Shown: positions 46,855 to 57,596, numbered from the stretch's first letter. The stretch is DNA of 64,000 nt from Cronobacter malonaticus LMG 23826 (GCF_001277215.2 NZ_CP013940.1:2666001-2730000); one strand, 5' to 3'. Made by a program: numbers and translations. Notes: generated by a model not told the origin, from the sequence alone.

Positions 46855-47169
46855 AAAAAATAATTATTTCCCGGCACGGTTGATGCTGCGCCGGAATAAC
46901 TTTTTATGACACTTTTAAGATATTTCTGCGTTGCGACTCATTCGCTTTTAAAATATCCCCGCGCGCGCTTCGTCTTTAATAATGCGCAGGCATAAGCACT
47001 ATAAAAATACTTACAAAATTAGACAAGCTGCTGTTTATAAAGAACAAATAATGCAAGCATACCCTCGCTATTTATTTGATAGGCACAGCCTCGCCAGCAA
47101 ACTCAAAACCCGGTGCTATACTTAATTCCGTAATTTCCTGGGACACAATCATCAAGAGGATATGAAATT
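46855..47169 (+). promoter_or_regulatory. rhtA-dps intergenic region with the dps promoter
   Basis: A stem formed by sequences around 46868-46898 followed by CTTTTT can end rhtA. At 47116-47125 CTATACTTAA is an extended -10 matching the E. coli dps promoter, used by sigma-S in stationary phase and sigma-70 with OxyR during oxidative stress. The leader carries AGAGGA before the dps start. Confidence 0.7.
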
Positions 47170-47673
47170 ATGGGTACCGCTAAACTGGTTAAAACAAAGG
47201 CTTCCGACCTGCTCTACACGCGTAACAATGTAGCAGACAGCGACAAAAAGGCCACCATCGAGCTGCTGAACCGCCAGGTGGTTAATTTCATTGACTTGTC
47301 GCTGATTACCAAACAGGCGCACTGGAACATGCGCGGCGCTAACTTCATTGGCGTACATGAAATGCTGGATGGCTTCCGTACCGCGCTGACCGGTCATATG
47401 GATACCATCGCTGAACGTGCCGTACAGCTGGGCGGCGTGGCGCTGGGCACCACGCAGGTGATTAACAGCAAGACCCCGCTGAAAAGCTATCCGCTGGACA
47501 TTCACAGCGTTCAGGATCACCTGAAAGAGCTTGCGGATCGTTACGCTATCGTCGCGAACGACGTGCGTAAAGCCATCAGCGAAGCGCAGGATGAAGATAC
47601 GGCCGATATTTTCACCGCCGCGTCCCGCGACCTAGATAAATTCCTGTGGTTTATCGAATCCAACATCGAATAA
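47170..47673 (+). CDS. dps: DNA-binding ferritin-like protein Dps
   Basis: 167 residues, as in E. coli. The lysine-rich N-terminal tail ([11 protein letters not shown]) binds DNA, and the four-helix bundle carries the inter-subunit ferroxidase residues (H in [10 protein letters not shown] in [19 protein letters not shown]). Dodecamers oxidise Fe(II) with peroxide and condense DNA in starved cells. Single-gene unit with its own terminator. Confidence 0.97.
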   Translation: MGTAKLVKTKASDLLYTRNNVADSDKKATIELLNRQVVNFIDLSLITKQAHWNMRGANFIGVHEMLDGFRTALTGHMDTIAERAVQLGGVALGTTQVINSKTPLKSYPLDIHSVQDHLKELADRYAIVANDVRKAISEAQDEDTADIFTAASRDLDKFLWFIESNIE

Positions 47674-47704
47674 TTCGATAACGCTTCAGACGCTTTACTT
47701 ATCA

Positions 47705-47733
47705 AGCCCTCTCCTTCGTGGAGGGGGCTTTTG
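47705..47733 (+). terminator. dps terminator
   Basis: AGCCCTCTCC (47705-47714), five-base loop, GGAGGGGGCT (47720-47729), then TTTT. Confidence 0.88.
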
Positions 47734-47812
47734 CACTATAAAGGGGCACCTCTTTTCACTTTCCCACCGCAAACGTTATCTATTTGTAATAATCCCCTCA
47801 CACAATCGTTAA

Positions 47813-48793
<981 letters not shown>

Positions 48794-48821
48794 TAATACT
48801 TATTACGCAGTGAATCTCAGT

Positions 48822-48850
48822 CAGGGGCGGCCTTCGCCCCTGCTATTTTT
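48822..48850 (+). terminator. Intercistronic attenuating hairpin glnH-glnP
   Basis: CAGGGGCG (48822-48829) pairs with CGCCCCTG (48835-48842), followed by TATTTTT. Lying inside the operon, it probably acts as a partial terminator and mRNA stabiliser. Confidence 0.7.
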
Positions 48851-48876
48851 GAACCACGGTAACACAGGAAATCATC

Positions 48877-49536
48877 ATGCAGTTTGACTGGAGTGCCATC
48901 TGGCCTGCCATTCCCCTCTTGCTTGAAGGCGCCAAAATGACCTTGTGGATTTCGGTCCTCGGTCTGGTTGGCGGTCTGATAATCGGTCTGGTGGCCGGTT
49001 TCGCCCGCTCGTTTGGCGGCTGGATAGCGAATCATATCGCACTGGTCTTTATCGAAATCATCCGCGGCACCCCGATTGTGGTGCAGGTGATGTTTATCTA
49101 CTTCGCCCTGCCGATGGCGTTTAATGATCTGCGCATCGACCCGTTCACCGCGGCAGTGGTCACTATCATGATCAACTCCGGCGCGTATATCGCGGAAATC
49201 ACCCGCGGTGCGGTGCTCTCCATCCATAAAGGCTTTCGCGAAGCGGGCCTGGCGCTGGGGCTGTCGAAGCGCGAAACCATTCGTCACGTGATCCTGCCGC
49301 TGGCGCTGCGTCGTATGCTGCCGCCGCTTGGCAACCAGTGGATCATCAGCATCAAAGACACCTCGCTGTTTATCGTTATCGGCGTCGCCGAGCTGACCCG
49401 TCAGGGCCAGGAGATCATCGCGGGCAACTTCCGTGCGCTTGAGATCTGGAGCGCCGTTGCGGTGATTTACCTGATCATAACCCTCGTTCTGAGCTTTGTT
49501 CTGCGTCGTCTGGAAAGAAGGATGAAAATCCTGTGA
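48877..49536 (+). CDS. glnP: Glutamine ABC permease GlnP
   Basis: 219 residues, E. coli length. Five membrane helices of the HisMQ family; EAA loop [20 protein letters not shown] contacts GlnQ. Its stop overlaps the glnQ start by 4 nt. Confidence 0.97.
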   Translation: MQFDWSAIWPAIPLLLEGAKMTLWISVLGLVGGLIIGLVAGFARSFGGWIANHIALVFIEIIRGTPIVVQVMFIYFALPMAFNDLRIDPFTAAVVTIMINSGAYIAEITRGAVLSIHKGFREAGLALGLSKRETIRHVILPLALRRMLPPLGNQWIISIKDTSLFIVIGVAELTRQGQEIIAGNFRALEIWSAVAVIYLIITLVLSFVLRRLERRMKIL

Positions 49537-50255
49537 TTGAATTTAAAAATGTCTCCAAGCACTTTGGTCAAACCCAGGTGCTGCACAATATCGATTTAAA
49601 AATTAACCAGGGTGAAGTGGTGGTGATTATCGGGCCGTCCGGCTCCGGCAAATCCACGCTGCTGCGCTGCATTAACAAGCTCGAAGAGATTACCAGCGGC
49701 GATCTGATTGTCGATGGTCTGAAGGTCAACGACCCGAAAGTCGATGAGCGTCTGATCCGCCAGGAAGCGGGCATGGTGTTTCAGCAGTTCTATCTGTTCC
49801 CGCACCTGACGGCGCTGGAGAATGTGATGTTCGGGCCTATTCGCGTGCGCGGCGCCAGTAAAGCGGAAGCCGAGAAGCTGGCGAAAGAGCTGCTTGCGAA
49901 AGTGGGCCTTGCCGAGCGCGGTCATCATTACCCATCCGAGCTCTCCGGCGGCCAGCAGCAGCGTGTGGCGATCGCCCGCGCGCTGGCGGTGAAGCCGAAA
50001 ATGATGCTGTTTGATGAGCCAACTTCCGCGCTCGACCCGGAACTGCGCCACGAAGTGCTGAAAGTGATGCAGGATCTGGCCGAAGAAGGCATGACGATGG
50101 TGATCGTGACCCACGAAATCGGCTTTGCCGAAAAAGTGGCCTCACGCCTGATCTTTATCGATAAAGGCCGCATCGCCGAAGACGGCAATCCGCAGGCGCT
50201 TATCGAGAACCCGCCAAGCCCGCGCCTGCAGGAGTTTTTGCAGCACGTGTCGTAA
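49533..50255 (+). CDS. glnQ: Glutamine importer ATPase GlnQ
   Basis: 240 residues, E. coli length. ABC ATPase with Walker [10 protein letters not shown], signature LSGGQQQR, Walker [13 protein letters not shown] and the switch His in VTHEIGF. GTG start at 49533, overlapping glnP. Drives glutamine uptake. Confidence 0.97.
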   Translation: MIEFKNVSKHFGQTQVLHNIDLKINQGEVVVIIGPSGSGKSTLLRCINKLEEITSGDLIVDGLKVNDPKVDERLIRQEAGMVFQQFYLFPHLTALENVMFGPIRVRGASKAEAEKLAKELLAKVGLAERGHHYPSELSGGQQQRVAIARALAVKPKMMLFDEPTSALDPELRHEVLKVMQDLAEEGMTMVIVTHEIGFAEKVASRLIFIDKGRIAEDGNPQALIENPPSPRLQEFLQHVS

Positions 50256-50272
50256 GGTTTGCGTTTTAACGA

Positions 50273-50297
50273 ACCCTCTCTCCGGAGAGGGTCTTTT
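50273..50297 (+). terminator. glnHPQ terminator
   Basis: ACCCTCTC (50273-50280) pairs with GAGAGGGT (50285-50292), then CTTTTT. Confidence 0.88.
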
Positions 50298-50326
50298 TAT
50301 GGGTTTGCGGTGGGTATGACGCTTTT

Positions 50327-50755
50327 GGCGGGTGCGCAAGCTTACCCGCCCTACATTGCTGTCCTCAGCGCTTTTGTAGGGTGGGTAAGCGCAAGGGCAC
50401 CCACCTTCACCGCCCGGCGGGTGCCCAAGTTTACCCGCCCTACATTGCTGTCCTCAGTGCTTTTGTAGGGTGGGTAAGCGCAAGCGCACCCACCTTCATC
50501 ACCCGGCGGGTGCCCAAGTTTACCCGCCCTACATTGCTGTCCTCAGTGCTTTTGTAGGGTGGGTAAGCGCAAGCGCACCCACCTTCACCGCCCGGCGGGT
50601 GCGCAAGTTTACCCGCCCTACATTGCTGTCCTCAGCGCTTTTGTAGGGTGGGTAAGCGCAAGCGCACCCACCTTCATCACCCGGCGGGTGCGCTTGCTTA
50701 CCCGCCCTATGATCCCTCAAGCTGGTTTGTCTGTTGTAGGGCGCACCCACCTTTA
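50327..50755. repeat. Tandem BIME-like array, exact 89-bp period
   Basis: Unit starts (GGCGGGTGC) fall at 50327, 50416, 50505, 50594 and 50683, exactly 89 bp apart; four full units plus a diverged partial one. Each unit has two palindromic arms in opposite sense: GGCGGGTGCGCAAG...TTACCCGCC and GTAGGGTGGGTAAGCG...GCACCCACC, joined by an invariant CTACATTGCTGTCCTCAG segment. Units differ by only a few bases. It fills most of the 622-bp gap between glnQ and ybiO. Apparent open frames over it are artefacts. Confidence 0.92.
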
Positions 50756-50877
50756 CCGTCAGGCACTGTATCCAACGGTTACATTAAACCCGCTGCGGAA
50801 TACTCCTCTTTTCCGGGCTTCGCTTATCCGGGCACTATACTTACCTCTTTGTGTCACTTTCTCAGCCGGAGGAGAGC

Positions 50878-53136
50878 GTGCCGTGGATTTTGCTGCTGCT
50901 TGTCAGCCTGTTTAGCGTCTCAGCCAATGCCGTAAGCCTGCCCGCTGCGGTGGTGGGCGCGTCAACCACGCAGAAAAGCGAGGCACCGCCCGCCGAGCCC
51001 GATGCCGATAAAAAGAAAGCCGCTTACGCAGCGCTCGCGGACGTGCTCGAAAACGACGCCTCCCGCAAAGCGCTTATCGAGCAACTGCGCCAGGCGGCGG
51101 CGACGCCCGCAGACCAGCCAACGCCGGTCATCAAGCCGCCGGTTAATGATGAAGAAGATAAAACGGTGCTGGAGAACGTCACCGAGGTCACTCGTCATTA
51201 CGGCGGCGAACTCGCCGGGCGCTTCGAGCAGTTACATCGCAATATCACCAACGCGCCGCATAAGGCTTTCAACGAAAAAACGTTTTTAAACGCGCTGACC
51301 CATTTCAGCCTGCTCGCGGTCTCGGTATTCCTCTTTTACTTCGCGGTGCGCGCCTGCGCCATTCCGCTGTACCGCAAAATGGGCCAGTGGGGACGGCGCA
51401 AAAACATCCACCGGGCGAGCTGGGTTCAGCTACCACTGATGATTATCCTCGCGTTTCTTATCGATCTCGCGCTGCTGGCGCTGACGCTGTTCGTCGGCCA
51501 GCTCGCTATAGAGATGATGAACGCCGGCAGCCGCACCATCGCCCGCCAGCAGGGACTGTTCCTCAACGCTTTCGCGCTTATCGAGTTTTTCAAAGCGATT
51601 TTACGCCTCATGTTCTCCCCGCGTTTCCCGTCGCTACGCCCGTTTGTTATCAGCGACGCCAGCGCGCGTTACTGGCACCTGCGCTTAAGCGGGCTGAGCA
51701 GCCTGATTGGCTACGGCCTGCTGGTAGCGGTGCCGATTATCTCGGCCCAAATCAACGTGCAAATCGGCGCGCTGGCGAATGTTGTCATCATGCTGACGAT
51801 GACCGCCTGGGCGCTTTATCTCATCTTTCATAACAAGCGCGCCATCACCGCCGGGCTGACGCGTCTCGCGGACCGCTCGCTCGCCTTTTTCAGCCTGTTT
51901 ATCCGCGCGTTTGCGCTGGTCTGGCACTGGCTCGCCAGCGCCTATTTCATCGTGCTCTTTTTCTTTTCGCTCTTCGATCCGGGCAACAGCCTGAAAACGA
52001 TGATGGGCGCGTCGCTGAAAACGCTGGCGATTGTGAGCGTCGCGGCGTTTATCTGCGGCGTATTCACCCGCTGGCTCAGCAAAACCATTACGCTCTCGCC
52101 GCCGGTGCAGCGCAACTACCCGGAGCTGCAAAAGCGCCTCAACGGCTGGCTGTCGGTCTCGCTGAAGCTCGCGCGCTTCCTTACCGTCTGCGTGGCGGTG
52201 ATGCTGCTGCTCAATGCCTGGGGACTGTTTGATTTCTGGACGTGGCTCACCGTCGGCGCGGGCGAGAAAGCCGTCGATATTTTAATTCGCATTTCGCTTA
52301 TCGTGTTCTTCTCCGCCGTCGGCTGGACGCTGCTGGCGAGCCTTATCGAGAGCCGCCTCGCCTCCGATATTCACGGCCGCCCGATGCCGAGCGCCCGCAC
52401 CCGCACGCTGCTGACGCTGTTTCGAAACGCGCTGGCGGTGGTCATCAGCACCATTACCATCATGATTGTGCTTTCGGAGATTGGCGTGAATATCGCACCG
52501 CTGCTGGCGGGCGCAGGCGCCCTGGGCCTCGCCGTGTCGTTCGGCTCCCAGACGCTGGTGAAAGATATTATTACCGGCATCTTTATTCAGTTTGAAAATG
52601 GCATGAACACCGGCGATCTGGTGACGATCGGCCCGCTTACGGGGACGGTTGAGCGTATGTCGATCCGCTCGGTAGGCGTGCGCCAGGATACCGGCGCGTA
52701 CCACATCATTCCATGGTCATCGATCACTACCTTCGCGAACTTCGTGCGCGGTATCGGCTCGTTTGTCGCGAACTATGATGTCGACAGGTTTGAAGATACT
52801 GAAAAAGCCAACCGCGCCCTGCGCGCGGCAGTAGATGAGCTGATGGAGCAAGAAGATATCCGTATGCTGGTGATAGGCGAGCCAAACGTAGTGGGCATCG
52901 TCGGGCTGACCAATACCGCCTTTACGATCCGCGTGACGTTCACCACCCAGCCGCTCAAGCAGTGGACGGTGCGCTTCGCGCTCGACGGAATGGTGAAAAA
53001 ACACTTCGATCTGGCCGGCATTCGCCCGCCGGTACAGACGGTGCAGGTAATGCAGCCGATGCCGGATGCCGCGGCGGCGGCCGAAGCACAGGCAGCGGCA
53101 GGCGGCGCGCTGCCGCCCGCCAACCCGACGGTATAA
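50878..53136 (+). CDS. ybiO: MscS-family mechanosensitive channel YbiO
   Basis: 752 residues (E. coli 741). Signal-peptide-like N-terminus, periplasmic helical region, about 11 membrane helices and the MscS core (about 500-720) with the pore helix NIAPLLAGAGALGLAVSFG and the beta domain after DIITGIFIQFENGMNTGDLV. It relieves pressure on hypo-osmotic shock. GTG at 50878 with GGAGGAG upstream gives the E. coli-like start; a GTG nine codons earlier would contain the Shine-Dalgarno sequence. Confidence 0.93.
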   Translation: MPWILLLLVSLFSVSANAVSLPAAVVGASTTQKSEAPPAEPDADKKKAAYAALADVLENDASRKALIEQLRQAAATPADQPTPVIKPPVNDEEDKTVLENVTEVTRHYGGELAGRFEQLHRNITNAPHKAFNEKTFLNALTHFSLLAVSVFLFYFAVRACAIPLYRKMGQWGRRKNIHRASWVQLPLMIILAFLIDLALLALTLFVGQLAIEMMNAGSRTIARQQGLFLNAFALIEFFKAILRLMFSPRFPSLRPFVISDASARYWHLRLSGLSSLIGYGLLVAVPIISAQINVQIGALANVVIMLTMTAWALYLIFHNKRAITAGLTRLADRSLAFFSLFIRAFALVWHWLASAYFIVLFFFSLFDPGNSLKTMMGASLKTLAIVSVAAFICGVFTRWLSKTITLSPPVQRNYPELQKRLNGWLSVSLKLARFLTVCVAVMLLLNAWGLFDFWTWLTVGAGEKAVDILIRISLIVFFSAVGWTLLASLIESRLASDIHGRPMPSARTRTLLTLFRNALAVVISTITIMIVLSEIGVNIAPLLAGAGALGLAVSFGSQTLVKDIITGIFIQFENGMNTGDLVTIGPLTGTVERMSIRSVGVRQDTGAYHIIPWSSITTFANFVRGIGSFVANYDVDRFEDTEKANRALRAAVDELMEQEDIRMLVIGEPNVVGIVGLTNTAFTIRVTFTTQPLKQWTVRFALDGMVKKHFDLAGIRPPVQTVQVMQPMPDAAAAAEAQAAAGGALPPANPTV

Positions 53137-54066
53137 TTACCGCAGGCGGTTTTGTGCCCAGCGTTCGCGCTGGGCCGTATCGAGAAAGCTCCAGGCGATA
53201 AAACGGCTCTGCTTCTGCCCCTGCGCCATCTCTTTTTTAACTACTTTCACCGCCCCGGCCTGTTCCAGCGCGCGGTAGAGCAGCGGCAGGTTATCGCCTT
53301 TCGACACCAGCGTGGTAAACCACAGCACCTGACGGGCGAACAGCTTGCTCTCGGCGATCATCTGCGTGATAAACCCGACCTCGCCGCCCTCGCACCACAG
53401 CTCCTGCTGCTGGCCGCCGAAATTCAGCCCTGAATCCGCCGCAAGCCCCAGGTTGCGGCGCTTGCGCGCGTTGCCCGCCTCCGCCGCGTCGGCGGAGTCA
53501 TGGAACGGCGGATTGCACAGCGTGGCGTCGTAGCTCTCATTCTTGTGAATGATGCCGTTGAAAATCGCGCCGGGGGTTTTCTGGCGGCGCAGGCGGATCG
53601 CGCGGTTCAGCCCCGGATTGGCATCGATAATCGCGCTCGCGCTGCGGATCGCCTCATCGCTGGTATCGGTGCCGGTAAAGCGCCAGCCATATTCATGCTG
53701 CCCGATGAGCGGATAAATACAGTTCGCGCCAACGCCGATATCCAGCACGCTCGCCTGCGCGGGCATCGCCCCGCCGTTGCCTTCGGCAAGCAGATCGGCG
53801 AGGTGGTGAATATAATCCGCGCGGCCAGGCACTGGCGGGCAGAGGAACCCTTCAGGAATATCCCACTCCCGCACGCCGTAAAAGTGCGCCAGCAGCGCCT
53901 GGTTCAGGGTTTTCACCGCCTGCGGATCGGCGAAATCAATTGTCGGCTCGCCTGCGGGCGACGGGCGGACAAAAGCGCCAAGCGCCGGACAGCTCTTTGT
54001 CAGCGCGTCGAAATCATAGCGGCTGTGGTGGCGGTTACGTGGGTGCAGGCCCGGTTTGCGGTTCAT
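53137..54066 (-). CDS. rlmF: 23S rRNA m6A1618 methyltransferase RlmF
   Basis: 309 residues (E. coli YbiN/RlmF 308). SAM-dependent Rossmann methyltransferase with motif [17 protein letters not shown] and the adenine-methylation motif CNPPFH. ATG at 54066 gives the conserved [13 protein letters not shown] start, with AGGA upstream. Its stop abuts that of convergent ybiO. Confidence 0.95.
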   Translation of the reverse strand: MNRKPGLHPRNRHHSRYDFDALTKSCPALGAFVRPSPAGEPTIDFADPQAVKTLNQALLAHFYGVREWDIPEGFLCPPVPGRADYIHHLADLLAEGNGGAMPAQASVLDIGVGANCIYPLIGQHEYGWRFTGTDTSDEAIRSASAIIDANPGLNRAIRLRRQKTPGAIFNGIIHKNESYDATLCNPPFHDSADAAEAGNARKRRNLGLAADSGLNFGGQQQELWCEGGEVGFITQMIAESKLFARQVLWFTTLVSKGDNLPLLYRALEQAGAVKVVKKEMAQGQKQSRFIAWSFLDTAQRERWAQNRLR

Positions 54067-54177
54067 CGGCTTCCTCCTGTGTGGGCGCGTACAATACCCG
54101 CTGACCCGCCCCTGGTAAATAAGCGCGGCAAAATTTAGCGGGGCGGCTATGATAGTTTTTTTGCCCAGGGGAATACT

Positions 54178-54795
54178 ATGAGCTACTACTACGAACCGGC
54201 ACGCGGCCACGGTTTGCCACACGATCCGCTGAACGCCATCATCGGCCCGCGCCCGATTGGCTGGATAGCCTCACAGGACGGCGCAGGCCACCGCAACCTT
54301 GCCCCATATAGCTTCTTCAACTGCTTTAACTATCGTCCGCCGATTATTGGCTTCTCCAGCAACGGCTGGAAAGACAGCGTGAAAAATATCGCCGAAACCA
54401 AAGAGTTCGTCTGGAATCTCGCGACGCGCGACCTGGCGGTGGCGATGAACGAAACCTCCGCCTCGCTGCCCCACGGCGAAGACGAGTTTGTGCGGGCGGG
54501 CCTGACCGCCGCGCCTTCGCGCCTGGTGCGCGCGCCGCGCGTCGCCGAAAGCCCGGTGAATTTTGAGTGCCGCTTAAGCCAGTGCATTCAGCTCACTTCC
54601 GCGAGCGGCGAGCCTATCGACACCTGGCTGGTGCTGGGCGAAGTGGTGGCAGTGCATATCGCCGACACGCTGCTCGAAGACGGCATCTACCAGACGTCGA
54701 AAGCGCAGCCGATCCTGCGCGCGGGCGGCCCGAGCGCTTATTACGGTATCGATGACGCTCAGCGCTTCGATCTCGTTCGCCCTGACGCCCGTTAA
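54178..54795 (+). CDS. Flavin reductase-like FMN-binding protein
   Basis: 205 residues of the flavin-reductase/DIM6-NTAB split-barrel family. The N-terminal [23 protein letters not shown] holds the FMN phosphate loop and [21 protein letters not shown] the second family motif. Such proteins use FMN and NAD(P)H; the partner enzyme is unknown. AGGGGAA upstream of ATG 54178. Divergent from rlmF. K-12 has fiu and ybiX in this interval instead. Confidence 0.85.
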   Translation: MSYYYEPARGHGLPHDPLNAIIGPRPIGWIASQDGAGHRNLAPYSFFNCFNYRPPIIGFSSNGWKDSVKNIAETKEFVWNLATRDLAVAMNETSASLPHGEDEFVRAGLTAAPSRLVRAPRVAESPVNFECRLSQCIQLTSASGEPIDTWLVLGEVVAVHIADTLLEDGIYQTSKAQPILRAGGPSAYYGIDDAQRFDLVRPDAR

Positions 54796-54886
54796 CCGCT
54801 GCCACGCCCGCCACGGCGGGCCATTCCCGGCAGAACACCCCGTTTTTGCTATAATAACTACTGTGTTTAACCACAGAGGAGGTCTT

Positions 54887-55153
54887 ATGGCTTCAGGTTG
54901 GGCAAATGACGGCGCGGTGCAGGATCAAATCGACAGCACCGTGGAAGATGCCGTGGCGCGCGCGCGACGCGACCTGCCACGCGGCGAAAGTCTTGAATTT
55001 TGTGAGATGTGCGACGAGCCCATCCCCGAAGCGCGCCGCAAGGCGATTCCGGGTGTGCGTCTGTGCGTTAACTGTCAGCAAAAAGAGGACGAGCACCGCC
55101 AGCGCTACTCCCTCTATAACCGCCGTGGTTCGAAAGACAGCCAGCTTCGCTAG
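54887..55153 (+). CDS. ybiI: DksA/TraR-type zinc-finger protein YbiI
   Basis: 88 residues, same length and ends as E. coli YbiI (starts MASGWANDGAV, ends YNRRGSKDSQLR). A helical N-terminus precedes the zinc finger CEMC-x(17)-CVNC-type. Related to TraR/DksA, which bind the RNA polymerase secondary channel. GAGGAGG upstream fixes the ATG at 54887. Confidence 0.93.
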   Translation: MASGWANDGAVQDQIDSTVEDAVARARRDLPRGESLEFCEMCDEPIPEARRKAIPGVRLCVNCQQKEDEHRQRYSLYNRRGSKDSQLR

Positions 55154-55346
55154 GTGCTTTCGGCTGTCCATATACACCCTTTTACCGTTTCGATGTGTCC
55201 ATTTGTGCCCTTATGCAGCGGGACGGTAAGGGCGTGTAAAGAAGCGTGGCAGAAAGGGGATATTTCTAAGTGATTCAACTGGTTATATTACATTCAAATT
55301 TTTAGAATAAGGCTGTCAATTCTCTTCGGTTTTATATTCTGCTCGT

Positions 55347-55368
55347 GAATGTGACAATCATCACATCA
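55347..55368 (+). promoter_or_regulatory. CRP site upstream of ybiJ
   Basis: TGTGA-CAATCA-TCACA (55350-55365) is a perfect core match to the cAMP-CRP consensus. It is centred about 57 bp upstream of the ybiJ start codon in a 260-bp intergenic region. Confidence 0.7.
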
Positions 55369-55413
55369 ACGGAACAACCCGTTATTTACAGAACAAACTG
55401 CGAGAGAACACCT

Positions 55414-55674
55414 ATGAAAGCCATCAAATATGCTGTAGCCGCACTTACCCTTTCCGCCTTTACCTTTGCTGCCGGCGCCGCCGAGCAGGTGAGCCCTGCA
55501 CAGGCGCAGAACCTGAACAAAATCGGCGTCGTCTCCGCACAGGGCGCACGCACCCTTGATGAACTGAACGATACGCTGGCGGCCAAAGCCGAAGCGGCGG
55601 GCGCGAAGGCGTACAGCATCACCTCTGCCCGCACCAACGATCTGGCAAGCGGCACCGCGGTTATTTACAACTGA
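55414..55674 (+). CDS. ybiJ: YbiJ, YhcN/DUF1471 periplasmic protein
   Basis: 86 residues with a 22-residue signal peptide (AGAA). DUF1471 (BhsA/McbA/YhcN) family: VSPAQAQNLNKIGVVSAQGA and the closing SGTAVIYN motif closely match E. coli YbiJ. Family members affect stress responses and biofilm. GCGAGAG upstream of ATG 55414. Ends at a strong terminator. Confidence 0.9.
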   Translation: MKAIKYAVAALTLSAFTFAAGAAEQVSPAQAQNLNKIGVVSAQGARTLDELNDTLAAKAEAAGAKAYSITSARTNDLASGTAVIYN

Positions 55675-55732
55675 TTGCCACGCGCTGACTGATACCTTCA
55701 TTACCCTTAATTGACCCTTTGTTACCCTTTTT

Positions 55733-55762
55733 GCCCGCGGCGGATGCTGCGGGCTTTTTTTC
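55733..55762 (+). terminator. ybiJ terminator
   Basis: GCCCGC (55733-55738) pairs with GCGGGC (55749-55754), then seven Ts. It overlaps the 3' boundary of the convergent ybiB. Confidence 0.8.
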
Positions 55763-55763
55763 G

Positions 55764-56732
55764 TCAAAACGTCTGTGCGATACGCGCCAGCGCCGACGGG
55801 ATATCCTGCGCCTCGCCGCTTGCCACCAGCACGCACGCCATCTGCGTTTTTAACGATTCCGGTACTGGCTCCAGCCCGGATAAGCAGCGCTCGGTCCAGC
55901 GGGCTGTCACTTCGGGGTCTTTCGCCTCCGGCAGCGCCACGGGGCTTGCCGCAGCCTCACTCTGGCGCTCCAGCAGAATACGCATCGCCTGATTCTCAAT
56001 CAGCGCGATCTGCGGGCAGCGCTGCGGGTTGGCATACACTTCGCCTTCCGTGCCGTGCATCAGCAGGCCGCGTCCGCCGATATCGATAAAGAACTGCCCC
56101 ACTTTATTCACATACTCCGGGTGCGAGACGCTGGAGAGGCGCAGCGCCTCAGATTCGCCAAACGGTGTGGCGAGCTTCGCCAGCGTATGGGCGCTATTGC
56201 GCACCCCAAGCCGCCAGCGCATACCCAGCTGTTTTTCGAGCGGCGGGCAGAGCGCCCCAACGGGAATAAAGACCGGATCGCGCCCATCCAGTTTCGCCTG
56301 CGCCTGGCCTGCATGCAGCGTCGGCGCGATGCCCATCAGCGTAAAAATCGTCTCAGTCAGCACGCGCGTCGGGTCGTCGCTGACACCATGTACAACAACC
56401 GGAAAGCCGAGACGGCTCAGTAATAGCGCCAGCAGCGGCGTCAGGTTAGCCTGCTTACGCGCGCCGTTATAGCTGGGGATGACCACCGGCATCGGTTTTG
56501 CCATCGGCGGCGACAGACGCAGCGTGTGCTGCTGCATCGCGTCGTAAAAGCCGTGCATCTCCTGCTCGCCCTCGCCTTTGATACGCAGCGCGATCAGAAT
56601 CGCGCCCATCTCCAGATCCGGCACATCGCCATCCAGCATATGGTTGTAGAGCGCTCTGGCCGTTTCGCGGTCCAGCGAGCGGGCGTGGTTTTTGCCCCGG
56701 CCTATCTCTTTAATAATGTCGCGATAATCCAT
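55764..56732 (-). CDS. ybiB: YbiB, TrpD2-family nucleic-acid-binding protein
   Basis: 322 residues (E. coli 320). Fold of anthranilate phosphoribosyltransferase (glycosyltransferase family 3), reported in E. coli as a nucleic-acid-binding TrpD2 protein rather than a tryptophan enzyme. Family signatures: MLDGDVPDLEMGAILIALRI and YNGARKQANLTPLLALLL. In E. coli it lies directly downstream of dinG and shares its LexA-controlled transcript; here 5.7 kb of fimbrial genes on the other strand separate them. Confidence 0.93.
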   Translation of the reverse strand: MDYRDIIKEIGRGKNHARSLDRETARALYNHMLDGDVPDLEMGAILIALRIKGEGEQEMHGFYDAMQQHTLRLSPPMAKPMPVVIPSYNGARKQANLTPLLALLLSRLGFPVVVHGVSDDPTRVLTETIFTLMGIAPTLHAGQAQAKLDGRDPVFIPVGALCPPLEKQLGMRWRLGVRNSAHTLAKLATPFGESEALRLSSVSHPEYVNKVGQFFIDIGGRGLLMHGTEGEVYANPQRCPQIALIENQAMRILLERQSEAAASPVALPEAKDPEVTARWTERCLSGLEPVPESLKTQMACVLVASGEAQDIPSALARIAQTF

Positions 56733-57057
56733 CTTATCCTCCCTCTGCTCCCCTTAATCATAGCCCTGATGAATATTTCTCTGCGATGCGTTGCCGTATC
56801 CTCACCGCAGACGACGCCCCGCCATTTTGCACAATACAAGTTAACCGTCTGATATGCCAAATATCCTGCAAAAACGTCGCATAACCTACGCTGCCTTTCA
56901 GGCACGATAATTTCCCGGAATTTAAATTGTATTTATTTACTAAAAGAATCGTTAAGTGTTCATAACTGGAGCCTGAGCTTAATCAGAAGCATATTTTTCA
57001 TCGAAATTATTCACGTCTTAATGATTTAAGACTTTGTTCTCTCCTGACTCAGGATCC
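56733..57057 (+). promoter_or_regulatory. Fimbrial operon leader, divergent from ybiB
   Basis: 325 bp, AT-rich towards the fimbrial side. GTCTTAA-TGAT-TTAAGAC (57015-57032) is a perfect 7-bp inverted repeat just before the pilin gene. I looked for a pair of long inverted repeats flanking a switchable promoter (fimS type) and saw none. Confidence 0.45.
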
Positions 57058-57596
57058 ATGATGAAAAAGATATTGCTTACCACCACGCTGGCCGCGCTGG
57101 CCTGCTCTTCTTCCCTTACCTGGGCGGCAGCAAGCGGTGAAGGCCAGGTAAACTTTACCGGCGAAATCCTTGATGCCGCCTGTGAAGTCGTTAACAGCCA
57201 GAGCAGTCCACTGGCCGTAGACCTCGGGAAAGTCTCTAAAACCGCGTTTACCGGCGTTGGCTCGACAACCAACATCACCAGTTTTTTCCTGCAATTAAAA
57301 AATTGTCCGGCAAGGTGACCACAGCCTCCATCAAATTCGGTGGCGATGCGGACAGCAATAATGCAAGTGTTCTGGCTCTGACGGGCGATACAGGTAAGGC
57401 CAGCGGTGTTGGCATTCAACTGGTAGATGCCGATGGCACACCGCTGGATCTCTATACCGCCTCAGCGGATTACGCGCTGCAAACCGGTACGGCGACCAAT
57501 AATCTGGAATTTGGTGCCCGTTATATTCAGACCGGCGCGGCGGTTACCGCCGGTACCGCCAATGGCTCTTCCACCTTTACCGTAACGTACAACTGA
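57058..57596 (+). pseudogene. Major fimbrial subunit, single-base frameshift
   Basis: A FimA-type pilin in two frames. Frame 1 (57058-57318) gives the signal peptide (MMKKILLTTTLAALACSSS), the N-terminal strand with GEILDAACEV and FFLQLKNCP, then a stop. Frame 3 (from about 57306) continues GKVTTASIKFGGDADSNNAS to the C-terminal FTVTYN. The interval is 539 nt; one added base makes 179 codons and a stop, the usual pilin length. The paired disulfide cysteines (AACEV and KNC) are both upstream of the shift, so the lost base lies at about 57306-57311 (CCGGCAAG, perhaps once CCGGGCAAG). It may be a mutation or a sequencing error. Confidence 0.88.

Noticed and set aside
50327..50755. Possible CRISPR array because of regular repeats
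   Set aside because: The supposed spacers are themselves nearly identical in every unit, the repeats are long palindromic arms, and no cas genes are present.
56733..57057. fimS-type invertible promoter
   Set aside because: Only a 7-bp inverted repeat was seen; no pair of longer repeats bounding a segment and no recombinase gene nearby.
57297..57318. Programmed -1 frameshift in the pilin gene at A-AAA-AAT
   Set aside because: Slipping there would delete the conserved disulfide cysteine and no clear stimulatory structure is visible; a one-base deletion just downstream restores the family sequence better.
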